In this document: piece by piece, positions 40,086 through 64,000 of the stretch
Layout: the number at the start of each line of letters is the position of its first letter
How positions within the stretch are numbered: the stretch's first letter is position 1
Assembly: GCA_026413225.1 (NCBI GenBank)
Contig: CM048572.1
Coordinates: 3,720,001 to 3,784,000 of the forward strand
Origin: Otis tarda
Taxonomy: Eukaryota > Chordata > Aves > Otidiformes > Otididae
Reading direction: 5' to 3'
Length of the DNA stretch: 64,000 nucleotides
Made by a program: the position numbers and the translations under genes
The notes under the pieces: generated by a model
The model's input: the letters and a program-made list of their open reading frames with translations, nothing else
Told to the model about the DNA's origin: nothing
Database searches by the model: none

Positions 40086-42974
40086 TCTGCATCCTTGGAA
40101 AGGGAGAGGGAGGTGTAATGGAGTTTGCTGTCTGTGTCCTTCATCTTTTAAAAAGCATGTAAAGGAGAGAATTGGGCAAAAGTGAAAATGTGTTCAGAGG
40201 CAAGCCGTAATTGGAAACACAAAATAAAAGTAGAGAACAAAGGGTACTCTGGAAAAAGGACTGTTGGTAAGTTTTTAATGTCTTAATTGATTGACCATTG
40301 TATCTGGATAATGCAGAATAGATAATCTATGTGTTGTTAGGGATTTTTTTTTGTGTCTGAACGTTATATATGTCAGACATTCATGGGAAAGATAGCTTTT
40401 GAAAACAGAAATTTTAGTCTTAATTTTCTGCATGTCATATACATTTCGGCGTATCAAAGCATGTTTTGATACTGAGAGGGAGCAGGCTTATTGGCCTTTT
40501 ACTTGCTGCTTCTTCCAAGGAGAGCTGATGTTGCAGCAGCTGAGATGTAGATTTAATTATTTAATGTCTTCTTGTCACCAACCTAAAACATGCTTTCCTT
40601 GAATCTGTGTCTGCTTGGAGAGATTGTTGTTTTTAGCCATTGGGTTTTGACAAGATATAGAATTCTGTTTTTAAAATAAGTACCATATTTGAAAACAAAG
40701 CTGAGGCATGCTTATGAAGTAGCAATTACTTTTGCCGAAAAGTCTTTACTGACCAGTACCTCTGAACTCCTTTACTGTTGGTATTCCACCCTAAGAGAGT
40801 TCTTTAGCATCTAATTATAAATTACGCTCACTGTACAAGTAGTTTTATATCCTAAAATTAAAAATTTGATGAGGTTTTTTTTCCAGAGGGTGTGTACAGA
40901 AGCTGCTTACAGAAATACTGCCACTTCTATGAGAGAGAGAAGCATTTGGCAGCAGTTTATGCCACAGGTTAAATCACATGAGAAGATATTTGGTGTTCTG
41001 CTGAATGCTGAGCCTTCTTGAACGGTGTTCATGAGAGGCTTTGAACAGAGGCTTACTAATGTCTCTACAACTCATTTCTCTGGGCTTTCTCTTTCAAGGC
41101 TCAGCTGTAATAAAGCTCTTGGGTGCTGAGAACAAGATTTGCAGTGTCTTTAAATGAAGTTATTATGTTGAATTATGACCATTCCCTCTATCTTGTTTAT
41201 TTGCCCATTTAATAACCTAAACTTTATTAAGTGTTTAAATCAATTGCCTTCATTTTACCAAAGTGTTAAGGTAATGATTGATAGGATAAATACTTGTCAG
41301 ACTACTGGTATTAAGAAGCAACAAAACTTGTTCAATTTTCAAGGTTTAGTGTACATTTTCATCAATTTTTTAAAATGATGATGTAATGAAGAAGGTATAA
41401 TTAAAGTTGTAGAGTGTTCTCATCCTTTGTTTATAGAGAATTACAGGTTTATTATTGTGAGATTCCTTTACCTGATAGACTAGAATAGCTCCATTGCTAA
41501 TGGACCCTTTTCTTCTTATAGAACTACCAAACAATTTATACCATGTTTATAAATAAAGGAGTAAGGATGCTCTCCAAGTATATTACAGCAGTGACCTTAG
41601 CAACATTGAATGCTGGCAATGAATCTACTAAAAGGTTTTTCACGGTTGAGATTTATAGAATTGTTTCTGATTCTACAGCACATGCCACTTTTTGCTTCCC
41701 AGTGAACCCAGGCTTGCAACTGTGGTGATCGATCTTTTATTAAAGAAACATTTATGAAATTTGGGAAGAAAATTCTAGAAATAACTGTGGAGCCTAGAGG
41801 TAAGCATAAGATATGCAGAACAGTTGCCGGATGGCTGTAACTTGAGAGCAATGGCTCTCTTCTGAGATTTGGTGAACAATGATTTCTGCTTTGTAAATAA
41901 AAATTTGAGTTGGTTGGTGAAGAGGAGGAAGTGATTTAACAGCTGATGCTATTCATCAGCAAATATCAGTTGCACATCAGTTCTTCAGCTGATTTATGAG
42001 GGGAAGGTCTGTGCTCTAGAGATGCAGGTGGAAAGCAGCTCTGGACATCGCCTTGCACCACTGAAGTGAGAGATTTTAATGATAAACTATGCGGTCTCTA
42101 TTATAGACCAGAATTGTTAAATGCCTGTGCTTTCAGGAACTGTCTGATCCAACATTCAGAACAAGTTTTTGGAGCATTTTGAAGTGTGACCGAGTATCAT
42201 GGCTGTGTTTGTGTCTATACAGATGTGAATTAACCTTTGTGTGCTGATTTTCCACACTGAATCGAAGAGGTTCCCTTATTGAGTGTATGCTGCTGGAGAC
42301 ACTCTGCCTGTAGTGATGCCAGAAATGAGCAACTGAGAAAAGGTGTTGGTTTTGGTTTGTGGGGGTTTTTCCCCTCCTGTCAACTAGTGTTACAGTCAGT
42401 TGTCTTGCAGTGCCAGGATTTCTAGCTCAGTGATCATGCTTGTATGAGAAACTGAAAAGTATATGAGTGTATGAGAAGTCCCTTCTGTGCTTAAAAATTT
42501 CTTCTTACCTCTACTGTGGTGGATACTGTCGCTCTCCCAAGTGCTTCTTTTAATTGCTTTTTTAATAAGAGTTCTGTCTTCGTGTTTTAGTTCAGTTTTC
42601 TTTGGGCCAATGAAAAAAAAATTCCCTTTTGTCACTGAGGACCCTACAAGGCTGGAACCTGAATCCTGCATGTTAGCTTTATGCTGCAAATGTGTCAGTC
42701 TCTATCATTGACTGTCCTTAGTAAATGCCACAGAATTATGTGACCAAGTGCTGTACATATATGTTACGTTATAAGGAGAATGCTTTTAACAATAGAACAG
42801 GGAAGAATCTATTTACATTTGATGATTTAGGATATTCTTGTTAGGTTAAAAGAGCATCCCTTTAACAAATACGATCCTTCCCCATGCATGGAGTGAAAAA
42901 AGCAGCATATAGAAGTAGCAAAAATGGACAAATAAATTTTGGGTGGATCACACTATATGTTGCTATAATCCAGA

Positions 42975-43003
42975 CTGGTCCCAGTCGGGGCTGAACTACG
43001 ACA
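42975..43003 (+). mobile_element. Relic of an LTR 3' end
   Basis: These 29 nt match the last 29 nt of the LTR at 22029-22057 at 27 positions; the only difference is a swapped GA/AG pair. The sequence upstream does not continue the match, so this is a truncated or recombined remnant of the same LTR family. Confidence 0.6.
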
Positions 43004-45275
43004 ACCACAAAGCTTCTGGACTCTGAATCCCATCTGTTAACGAGACCATCCATGTTGTTAAGAGAACTGAGATTCTGAAACTTTTGACAAAACACTTAAT
43101 CCCCAACTCCCTGTTTCACAGCTTCTTGCAGAAATCCCATTATCCACGTTAAAGCCCTTTGCTAATTAGGCCCTTGTTGGCTTTATCAGCCATTTGATCT
43201 CTTCCTATCCAGATTTCGTAGTTGAAGAGGGTTTGCTGACTGATCCACCAGCATGTTAAAGGGGCAAACCACTAGAATGTGACTTTTTTTTTCTTTATAA
43301 TCCATGATATATTTTAATCTTGTTTATTCTGTTGGGAGTAGTTTAATGTTTCCCACTTTGGATGGTAAAGCCCCTGCAGTAGCCGTTGCTTGCTTCAGCA
43401 TTTACTTCAGGAGTGAATAAGGGGAAGCTGTTATTTGGCTGGAGACCGTTCCTAGATTGTGTTGGCATCTTTTGCTGTCTGTAGGTCACCATTATTCTGA
43501 CCTTGGAAAACATTTGTAAAAGGAGTGGAGTTTGATAACACCTGTGTTTTACTGGTGACAGTGTCTGGATGCCACTGAAGATGCCAGCAGTCATTTATGG
43601 CTCAGTCAGTGGAATCAATGCAAAAATCTGCAGTTTGCAATTATGAAACTGTGGGAAGCCTTGTTTCCCTAGTTCGGAGTATTGTCCTACAATTATTTGG
43701 TTTTATATAAAGCAAAAGAGTGGCAAATGCCTCGCCTCCCGAGGACATTTGGAAATGTGCAAATCAGACCTGCTTTTGTTACACACGTAGTCTTTCAGGG
43801 AAGATTGGTAAAGCATTTATGCCATTGTCTTCACTTTCTTTAAATAATTACAGCAAATATTTGCAGTCACTGAAGTAATATGGGATCAGTCTTGTTCCCA
43901 GACAAGACTTTTCTTACCAAGAAACCCCAACAACATAATTCATGACATTAATTTAGAGAAGAAAAGCTCTTTGCAAATAGCAGACCTTGTCTTTAGAAAA
44001 TACTTTCCTATTATGTGGCTGTTTCCCAAGGGAATTAATTGTCCTCATGAATTATACTAAATTGAACTTGCAGTTTATATTCATGTTTATCTGTGAATCA
44101 AACTCTTTATTCCACTGCAGTATTAATTCAGTATGACCCACATTTGAAACATAAAACCCATGGGTCTGATTTTGTCCTAATACTTGGAAAAGGCCTAGCA
44201 GCTATGAGATACACCCTGATTCATTTTCAGTTTGTACAAACATTGCTGTCTACAGTACCTCAGTTGGGGGAAGAGATTTCTGAGCCTTCTTCAGCTCTTA
44301 CATGAAGAGCAGGATATGAAAACGTGGGAAGTGTGAAGCAGGTTGGTAATCATAACTTTTCGTAAAATAAGAACGACAAGTTAAGTGGCAGTAGCTTAAA
44401 GCAAGTGCATGGAAATATTTATTTTCCCCAGCAAGATGTATAATTAAACTACAGAGTTTGTTGACAGAGTCTTATTCCTGACTTACTCAACAAAAAATAA
44501 GGGACAAAGATCGATCTGTGGCTACTCAGTGAAAGGGGTAGATGCAGCTTTTGACTTGAAAAAAATCTTAGTATAGCTGACTGTCGGAAGCCTGAAATGG
44601 TCAATTCTACTTCACAGTACCCTGATTCTTATGTTCTGCTGAAAGTAGCTGCTTTGTTGCTGCGGAAAGTCAAGTATTGAGGTAGAAGGACTTTTTTCTT
44701 GTATTGTCCTTAAATATGTTTTTTTTCATACTTAGGTGCTTTTTGGTATCTGTTCTATGGCATTCAAATTGACTTGACAGTATTGTAAGTGTGTGCTTTA
44801 CCAAAAGATATGCAAAAACATGGGATGTGGAAGCCTTACTAGGAAAGGTATGAGCTTGCTTAGCTGGCTGGCATAGGTGCCTCTTGCTTGATCTGCCCTT
44901 CTGTGAAAGTACCTGTGATAAAGGACGTTCAGGTCAGTATTTGAGACAGTGAACTGGCTCTGACCATAACCCTAGTCCACTGGGAATGAAATACTTTGCA
45001 GGAGTGCTTTGACTCTTCCTCACAAATGACAGGAAAGTCACACCTCACAAATCTGTTGTAACACTTTGACATTTTAATATTTTTTTTTAAAGGCAAATCA
45101 ATTGGATATTGTTGTTGGATATTGGATATTGACTTTTGAAAATCTGTTGCATTGTTTTTTGAAAGATGCTTGAGAAGACTCTTCCTTAAAAGAAGTGCGA
45201 GTGCAGTAGAAGAGGCAAGGCGCTCAAAGGGTGAACAGATCAAAGGCAAAGACCAGCAGTAAACTCTTACTAGGG

Positions 45276-46667
45276 GAGGTTACCAGAGGAGTCCCTCTGG
45301 GATCTGTGCTGTGGCCTGTGCTCTGTAACATGCTCATAACAACCTTGGAAGGATGGTGAAAAGTATGGCGAGAAGTCTTATCTGTAAAGCTGCCAATGCA
45401 ATTAATGTTGTTCTAAAGAATTTTGTTCTCCTTGACCATGAATTCCCCTCTGTTTTGATGTCCATCTGCACAGTCTGTGTGGCAGTTTTTTCTTGTGTAC
45501 TGGAGATTGCTAGTAGTAGACTTTTCTCGTGTATCATTTAAAACTGCAAAGATGTGTACTCATTCACTTATGTACATGGGTTAAAATGACTGGGGTAAAT
45601 ACTGTCCTCCTTAGGACGTCTTCAGTTTATATCTAATTAGAGCAGCTTAATTTTCCCCATATTTTTGATTAAGTGTAAAGTTATCAGAGCTTTCTTGGTA
45701 CTATAATTGAACTGCAGAAGATTAAATCTTATAGGGCTGCTGATACCAGAGGCAGGACAGAGCTGCATGCATTTCGAGGTCAGGGTGTTACGGTCTGGAT
45801 GGCTCAAAGCTGCTTGGATGGCAGCTCTTGTTTGCAGGTGGCATCAAACTGGAGGGAGCAGTTGATACAATTGGGAGTAAGCCGCCATTTAGAGGTACAA
45901 ACACAGGCTAGAGGAATGGGCTGACAGGAACATTATGAAGTTATATGGACCAATACCACAATACCTGGGAAGACAGCGTGGGGACTGACTGGCTGGGGAG
46001 CAGCTCCGCTGAGCAGGACCTGAAGATCGTGGCAGAAGGCAAGCTAAACATGAGCCAGTGGTGTGGTCTGGCAGTAAAGGAGGCTAGTGGCACCCTTGGT
46101 TATTTTGGCAGGGTCATAGCCAGACAAATGGAAGTGGTTGCCCTTTCATTGCCACTCATTGGATTACATTGAACGTACTGTGCCCAGTTTTAGGTGTCTT
46201 AATATCGGACAAACTGGTGAACTGGAGCAAGTTCAGTGAAAGCCACCAGATCCATGGGGCTGGAACACTTGCCCTGTAAGAAGAGGCTGAGGAGTTACCA
46301 GGGATTATTCAGGATGGGGCAGGGAAGGCTTTGGGTGGATGTAGCAGTGGTCCCCAAGTACCTACAAGGAGGTTATTGGAGTACAAAGTTAGGGTCTCTG
46401 CTGCAATGAGTGTCTGGAGGATGAGAGATGAGGGGGGTGTAAGTTGAAACCGAGGGGTTTTGGACTGAATATAAGGAAAAACCTTGAGGGCAGTCAAGCA
46501 ATGGAGCAGGTTTCCCAGAGGGGATGGGCAGTCCTCCTGGGAGGTTTGTAAGACACAGTAGGTGAAAGCTCTGAGAAACCTGATCTGGCCTCATAGCTGA
46601 CCCTGCTTTGAGCAGGAGCTTGGCCTGAAGCCCCTTCCAACCCAGAGTATTCCATGTTATGCTGTTC
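45276..46667 (+). mobile_element. Old CR1 LINE fragment, interrupted
   Basis: A diverged, longer CR1 piece on the + strand. Part 1 (about 45276-45358) matches the ORF2 reverse-transcriptase region that reads gagtccctctgggatctgtg followed by a cctgtgctct-like block. Part 2 (about 45830-46667) carries the later blocks in order: ggtggcatcaaactgg, gagcaggacctgaagat, aacatgagccagtggtgtg, tactgtgcccagtt, aggaaaaaccttgag, and the terminal tttgagcaggagcttggcct with ccccttccaaccc. Many frame breaks show it is dead. The intervening 470 nt or so (45359-45829) does not look like CR1. The element is an older subfamily than the copies at 16.6, 18.0 and 23.8 kb. Confidence 0.8.
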
Positions 46668-56347
<9,680 letters not shown>

Positions 56348-56722
56348 AGAATCAGAGTGTATCTCCAGTAGGAAGGGACTCATAAGGATCACCACGTCCA
56401 ACTCCCTGCTCCTCGCAGGACCACCTAAACCTAAACCATACGACTAAGAGCTTCATCCAGATCCCCTGGATGTCAAGCCCGTCAACTCTGACAGGCTTGG
56501 TGCCATGACCACCTCCCTGGGGAAGCCTGTTCCAGTGACTGACCACTTTCTCAGTGAAGAACCTTTTCTGAATTTCCAATCTGAACTTCACCTGACGCAG
56601 CTTCATTACATTTCCTCCTGTCAGCAGAGAGAGACCAGCACCTTTCCCACTGCTGCCTGCCTTGAGGAAGTTGCAGACTGCGATGAGGTCACAGTCTACA
56701 ACTCATGTGCTACTAGCCTTTA
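56348..56722 (-). mobile_element. CR1 LINE fragment, different subfamily
   Basis: A CR1 3' segment on the - strand. The reverse frame reads RLEIQKRFFTEKVVSHWNRL and then PQGGGHGTKPVRVDGLDIQG, a decayed version of the CR1 ORF2 C-terminus with its HWNRLP motif. The + strand shows the usual reversed blocks: agcacctttcccactgctgc, gcagactgcgatgaggtc and ggaagcctgttccagtgact. It resembles the 18 kb copy less than the 16.6 kb copy does, so it probably belongs to another CR1 lineage. Confidence 0.87.
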
Positions 56723-57851
<1,129 letters not shown>

Positions 57852-58349
57852 TGATTTACCCAATTTGATCAGCACTAAAATGTCTTGTATCCCTCTGAGA
57901 CACCCAAAGACAATCAGTCTTGCATAATTACATAACTTTGCAAGTTGTGCAAAAGGCAGAACTGCTCTCAGTCTATAGCTAGTGCCAGGACATCTGTCGA
58001 AGTCTCTCTTCCTCTCTTGTTATGAGAATGTAAAGCTGATTGTTTTATTATTTCTGAATCATATTGCTGTAGAAAACAATCTTTTTAGCTTCTGATAATA
58101 TCGTGTGTGGTTAACTTGAGAACAAACAAGCGAATTGTTTCAGTATTTCCTTGGTAAAGGACATATCCCAAAGGTCTGTCTCTCTCAACAAACGTTAAAC
58201 CCACTCAGCACCCCCGTAAAGATATTAAAAATAAATCTCATTCAGACAACGCGCTTGCACAGGAGCAGAAACTAATGCAAGTTCATTACACTGTTCAAAA
58301 ATGTTAGTGCTGCTTTTCTTTTATTGCAGCTATAGTACTAAGCTCAGAC

Positions 58350-58412
58350 TTTTGGGGTTTTTTTTTTGGGTTTTTTTTTGGTTTTTTGTTTGTTTTTTTT
58401 TTTATTTAAAGA
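58350..58412 (+). repeat. T-rich tract with GGG/GGGG interruptions
   Basis: T runs alternate with GGGG, GGG and GG. Low complexity. Confidence 0.85.
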
Positions 58413-58983
58413 AACCTTCAGCCTCAATCTTTGAGTCTGAACTTGTTTTGTTTCTCTGTGTCTACAGTGTAGCCTGAGGACTTTGTGTATCTATATTGTG
58501 TATGTACTATACAGTTTCTTCTACAGATTTTTTTTTTAACAGCCCCTCTCGCTACTTCATGGTTCTAGTAAGTCAGTGACAGCTGCTCACAAAGTGATGG
58601 ATCATATCGATGGAGTGAAATCAACTGGTTTTCTTGCAGTACACAGTTTCAAAGAATAGCTGCCATTCAGTGTGACAGACACGGCTCTGCTCAAGTTTAC
58701 CAGGACGTTTCTGATAACAGCAGCATGGTTAATTGCTGTTTAACTAAATTATATTTATATTTACCGTGTACTTGTTGCTCAGGCCTTTGGGTGCATTTAC
58801 TTCATTAAGAACTCCTTACAATCTGCGTTAACCAGATGTTGCTGATAACTGGCAGCATCCAGACAAATCCCCAAAATGGCCTGCGTGTGTTCCACAGCGT
58901 GCTGGGTGATGGCTGAACCCTTTACTGGGAAAGTGGCCACTGAACAAAATATGGGCTAAAGCCTGGACAAGGTTATGGGATTT

Positions 58984-59006
58984 AAAAAAAAAAAAAAAAA
59001 AAAAAA
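58984..59006 (+). repeat. Poly-A, 23 nt
   Basis: The longest pure A run in the window. The preceding sequence matches no transposon or mRNA that I know. Confidence 0.9.
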
Positions 59007-60926
59007 GCAGGATGCTGTGTTACACTCATGCTTTATCAAGTATTTAAACTGACTTTAAATCCATTTCTCCAAGTATATGCAGGTCCCTCTTCAAAATCAG
59101 GTGTGTTCTTGGTGACTCAAAACTGAAATTATTTAAACAGTGAACCACTCTGTTTTGAGTCAGTTTGCAGCCCGTGGCATACAGAACTCGCTACGAGCTG
59201 CGAGTTCTCTGCAGTCTTTGTAAATGCTCCTGTCTGATTCCCACTGTTGCTTTTGTTGTACAGCGATGACAGGCACCAGAAGAAATGTCACCAAGGTGTT
59301 CTGTTAACGTGTACAATCTTTGTCCCTCATATTCATTTTACAATTGTTTTGACTCAAAACACAGGGAGAGTGAAGCTACTGATGACCCTGGAAGTTATTG
59401 AAATTATTGGTGTGGTTTCTTCATTTCTGCTTTACCTTCGTAGCTGACAGTATAGCAGGCAAATCTAAGTATCAGCAAAGACGCTGTGAAATGCCCCTAA
59501 TGGCACAGTAATGGAGAAAAATAAACATCTTCCTGGTATTGCCTTTTTTTTTTCTTTTCTTTTTGTCTCTGGAAGCTGGGTGGACCTGAGGACCAGGAGT
59601 CTGGGGTTGGTGTCACTGTTCTCACCCGTGCTATGCAGCTTCACATTTGGAGCTGACTTGTATCTGCCCACCTTCGACTGCAGGCAGAAATTACTAGTAT
59701 TAGCCTGCAAATGTCACGTAGTACGTTCTGACTGTCACCCAGAGGTAGTTTTCCAGTAAACAGTGACGCAAATTACTGATCCCCAGAAAGGCACGATTAT
59801 AGAGAGGCAGTATCTTTCAGGAGCTGTCAGCAGAGTGAACGTGTGGTGAATGGCATACAGAAGCTAGATAAAAACATTTGGCATAGTATATAGGCGTGTG
59901 TTCTCTGTTCATGTGTCTATAGTAGACAGAAAACTTATATGTCAAGTCTTATGCACACACAGACATAGACACCCGCATCCTTTTGAAGCTATTTGATTCC
60001 AATGGAAAAAGATGGGTTGGTGTGTCCTCTGAAGTTATGTATTTCATCAGTGTCTCATCATACTAGAAAATGTGGTGATTAAGTTGAAAAACTCTGACCT
60101 TCAGTCTCATGAGACTGTTCAGTGTGTCCTCCTAAAGGTTTTCAGATGGTGCACAAACTTTCTTGTGAAGGCCAGCAAGAACTAAGTTATTTTAAGTGTC
60201 ACATTCACTACTGTAATCTCTTTTATTTTCTTGTGAGTTAACTTAGAGGTAAATTAGTCTGATATTTAGTCAAAAAGATAATCCTCTGATCTAGTTCCAT
60301 TGTTTACAAATGTGATGTCTGCACTTCAGTATCAGTGGTTTAATATTGAATTAATACTGAATTTAGCATCAGCAAAACACTGATATCAGTGGTCTTACAC
60401 GAACACAGTGATGCGATACTGTCAGTTATATGAATATTTCATTTAGTATCTGATTTGGTATTAATGACACGTTATTCTAAAGATCTAGGATGTATTTCAT
60501 AGGCAATAAAATAAAAAGGAAAAAAAAAAACCCATGTGAAAATTTGGTTTGGGTCAGTCATGCTTAACAAGCGCAGAAGCATTTAGTTTTTTTCAACCTT
60601 TTTAGAAACATAATTTTCTGAAGAAAAGAAATTACTCAATTATTCTTTGTAGTAAGCAGTAAGAAATCGTGCTGATGACCGTGAACTTGTGTTGTGATTT
60701 GATCTAATTCTCTGTGTTCAGATGTGCCAGAGCTCTGTATGATCCCTTAGGCCATGCTCTGTCAGATCTGTGGTGAACAGTTAATACTGAAGGACAACTT
60801 AATTTTGCAAAATCGCTTTGTCAGGGATAGACCCCAGTGCTTTGCTGAGTGTTTGTATCTGTGTTGGTGTAACACAGCCAATTACCGCCTTGCTCTACCC
60901 TTGCAATGCTTTGCATCTTTTGTTAG

Positions 60927-61042
60927 GAAAAGCACCTCATTTCCTGCGACTTCAGAACGTGGAGGTCAATGTGGGACAGAATGCGACGTTCCAGTGCATT
61001 GCTGGGGGGAAGTGGTCGCAGCACGACAAACTCTGGCTCCAG
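60927..61042 (+). CDS. PTPRT: PTPRT exon 5: MAM-Ig junction and first half of the Ig-like domain
   Basis: This 116-nt exon follows an acceptor ending tttgttag and stops at donor CAG|GTAAAG. With the A from exon 4 its first codon reads AGA (Arg). The translation is [18 protein letters not shown], then [21 protein letters not shown], ending in phase 0. It holds the first Ig cysteine (FQC), the core Trp of the Ig fold (LWLQ) and a sequon at [14 protein letters not shown] separates PTPRT from PTPRM, which I remember as having AIGRTVAGDRLWLQ here. In the family the Ig-like domain supports homophilic trans binding together with MAM and the first FNIII repeats. Longer open frames that run through the flanking intron around this exon are not supported by homology. 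Confidence 0.97.

Positions 61043-64000
<2,958 letters not shown>

Larger units (their letters stand above)
23886..45275 (+). other. PTPRT: PTPRT intron 2, block 5 (large, mostly unique)
   Basis: About 21 kb of intron, mostly without recognisable repeats. It holds a 19-T run at 25771-25789, a G/T tract at 33225-33291, small hairpins at 36101-36121 and 36687-36712, a 29-bp LTR-end relic at 42975-43003 and a possible LTR near 39700-40085. A GC- and CpG-richer patch lies at about 31820-32210. A 111-codon - strand ORF lies at 38815-39150. Stretches at 37580-37770 and 43600-44100 read like conserved non-coding DNA, but this cannot be tested here. Other open frames up to about 130 codons resemble no protein I know. 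Confidence 0.7.

Noticed and set aside
58950..59006. The 23-A run as the tail of a processed pseudogene.
   Set aside because: The upstream sequence matches no mRNA or SINE that I know, and no flanking duplication was found.

Overview
This window looks like avian nuclear DNA and lies inside one gene, PTPRT (receptor-type protein tyrosine phosphatase T, RPTP-rho), read on the + strand. The bird call rests on at least four old or truncated CR1 LINE 3' ends, some ending in the diagnostic ATTCTATG-like octamers. An endogenous-retrovirus LTR of a type I associate with bird genomes supports it. The gene call rests on five exons whose joined translation follows the PTPRT extracellular region from the start of the MAM domain to the end of the Ig-like domain. 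All five have canonical AG/GT borders and compatible phases.

Layout: 1-1235 is the end of intron 1; exon 1, with the start codon and signal peptide, lies upstream. Exon 2 is 1236-1361. Intron 2 is very large (1362-51515, 50,154 bp) and fills most of the window. Exon 3 is 51516-51787, exon 4 is 57684-57765, exon 5 is 60927-61042 and exon 6 is 63309-63483. After that intron 6 begins. The fibronectin III repeats, membrane segment and phosphatase domains lie beyond the right edge. Exons 2-4 (480 nt) encode the MAM module and exons 5-6 (291 nt) the Ig module. Each module is bounded by phase-1 introns.

Intron content: CR1 pieces lie at 16562-16720 (+), 17969-18158 (-), 23771-23885 (-), 45276-46667 (+, interrupted) and 56348-56722 (-). 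A solo LTR of about 449 bp lies at 21609-22057 (TG...CA, with a TATA box), and a 29-bp relic of the same LTR end lies at 42975-43003. A second, unclassified LTR-like stretch may lie near 39700-40085 on the - strand. Many poly-T, T/G and poly-A tracts are scattered through the introns. No RNA gene, CRISPR array, operon or second protein-coding gene could be supported.

I found no new multi-gene system. The observations most worth checking are the close inverted CR1 pair in intron 2 (about 90% complementary over 154 nt, a likely double-stranded RNA), the LTR pieces, an unexplained 111-codon antisense ORF at 38815-39150, a CpG-richer patch at 31820-32210, and several stretches that resemble conserved non-coding elements.
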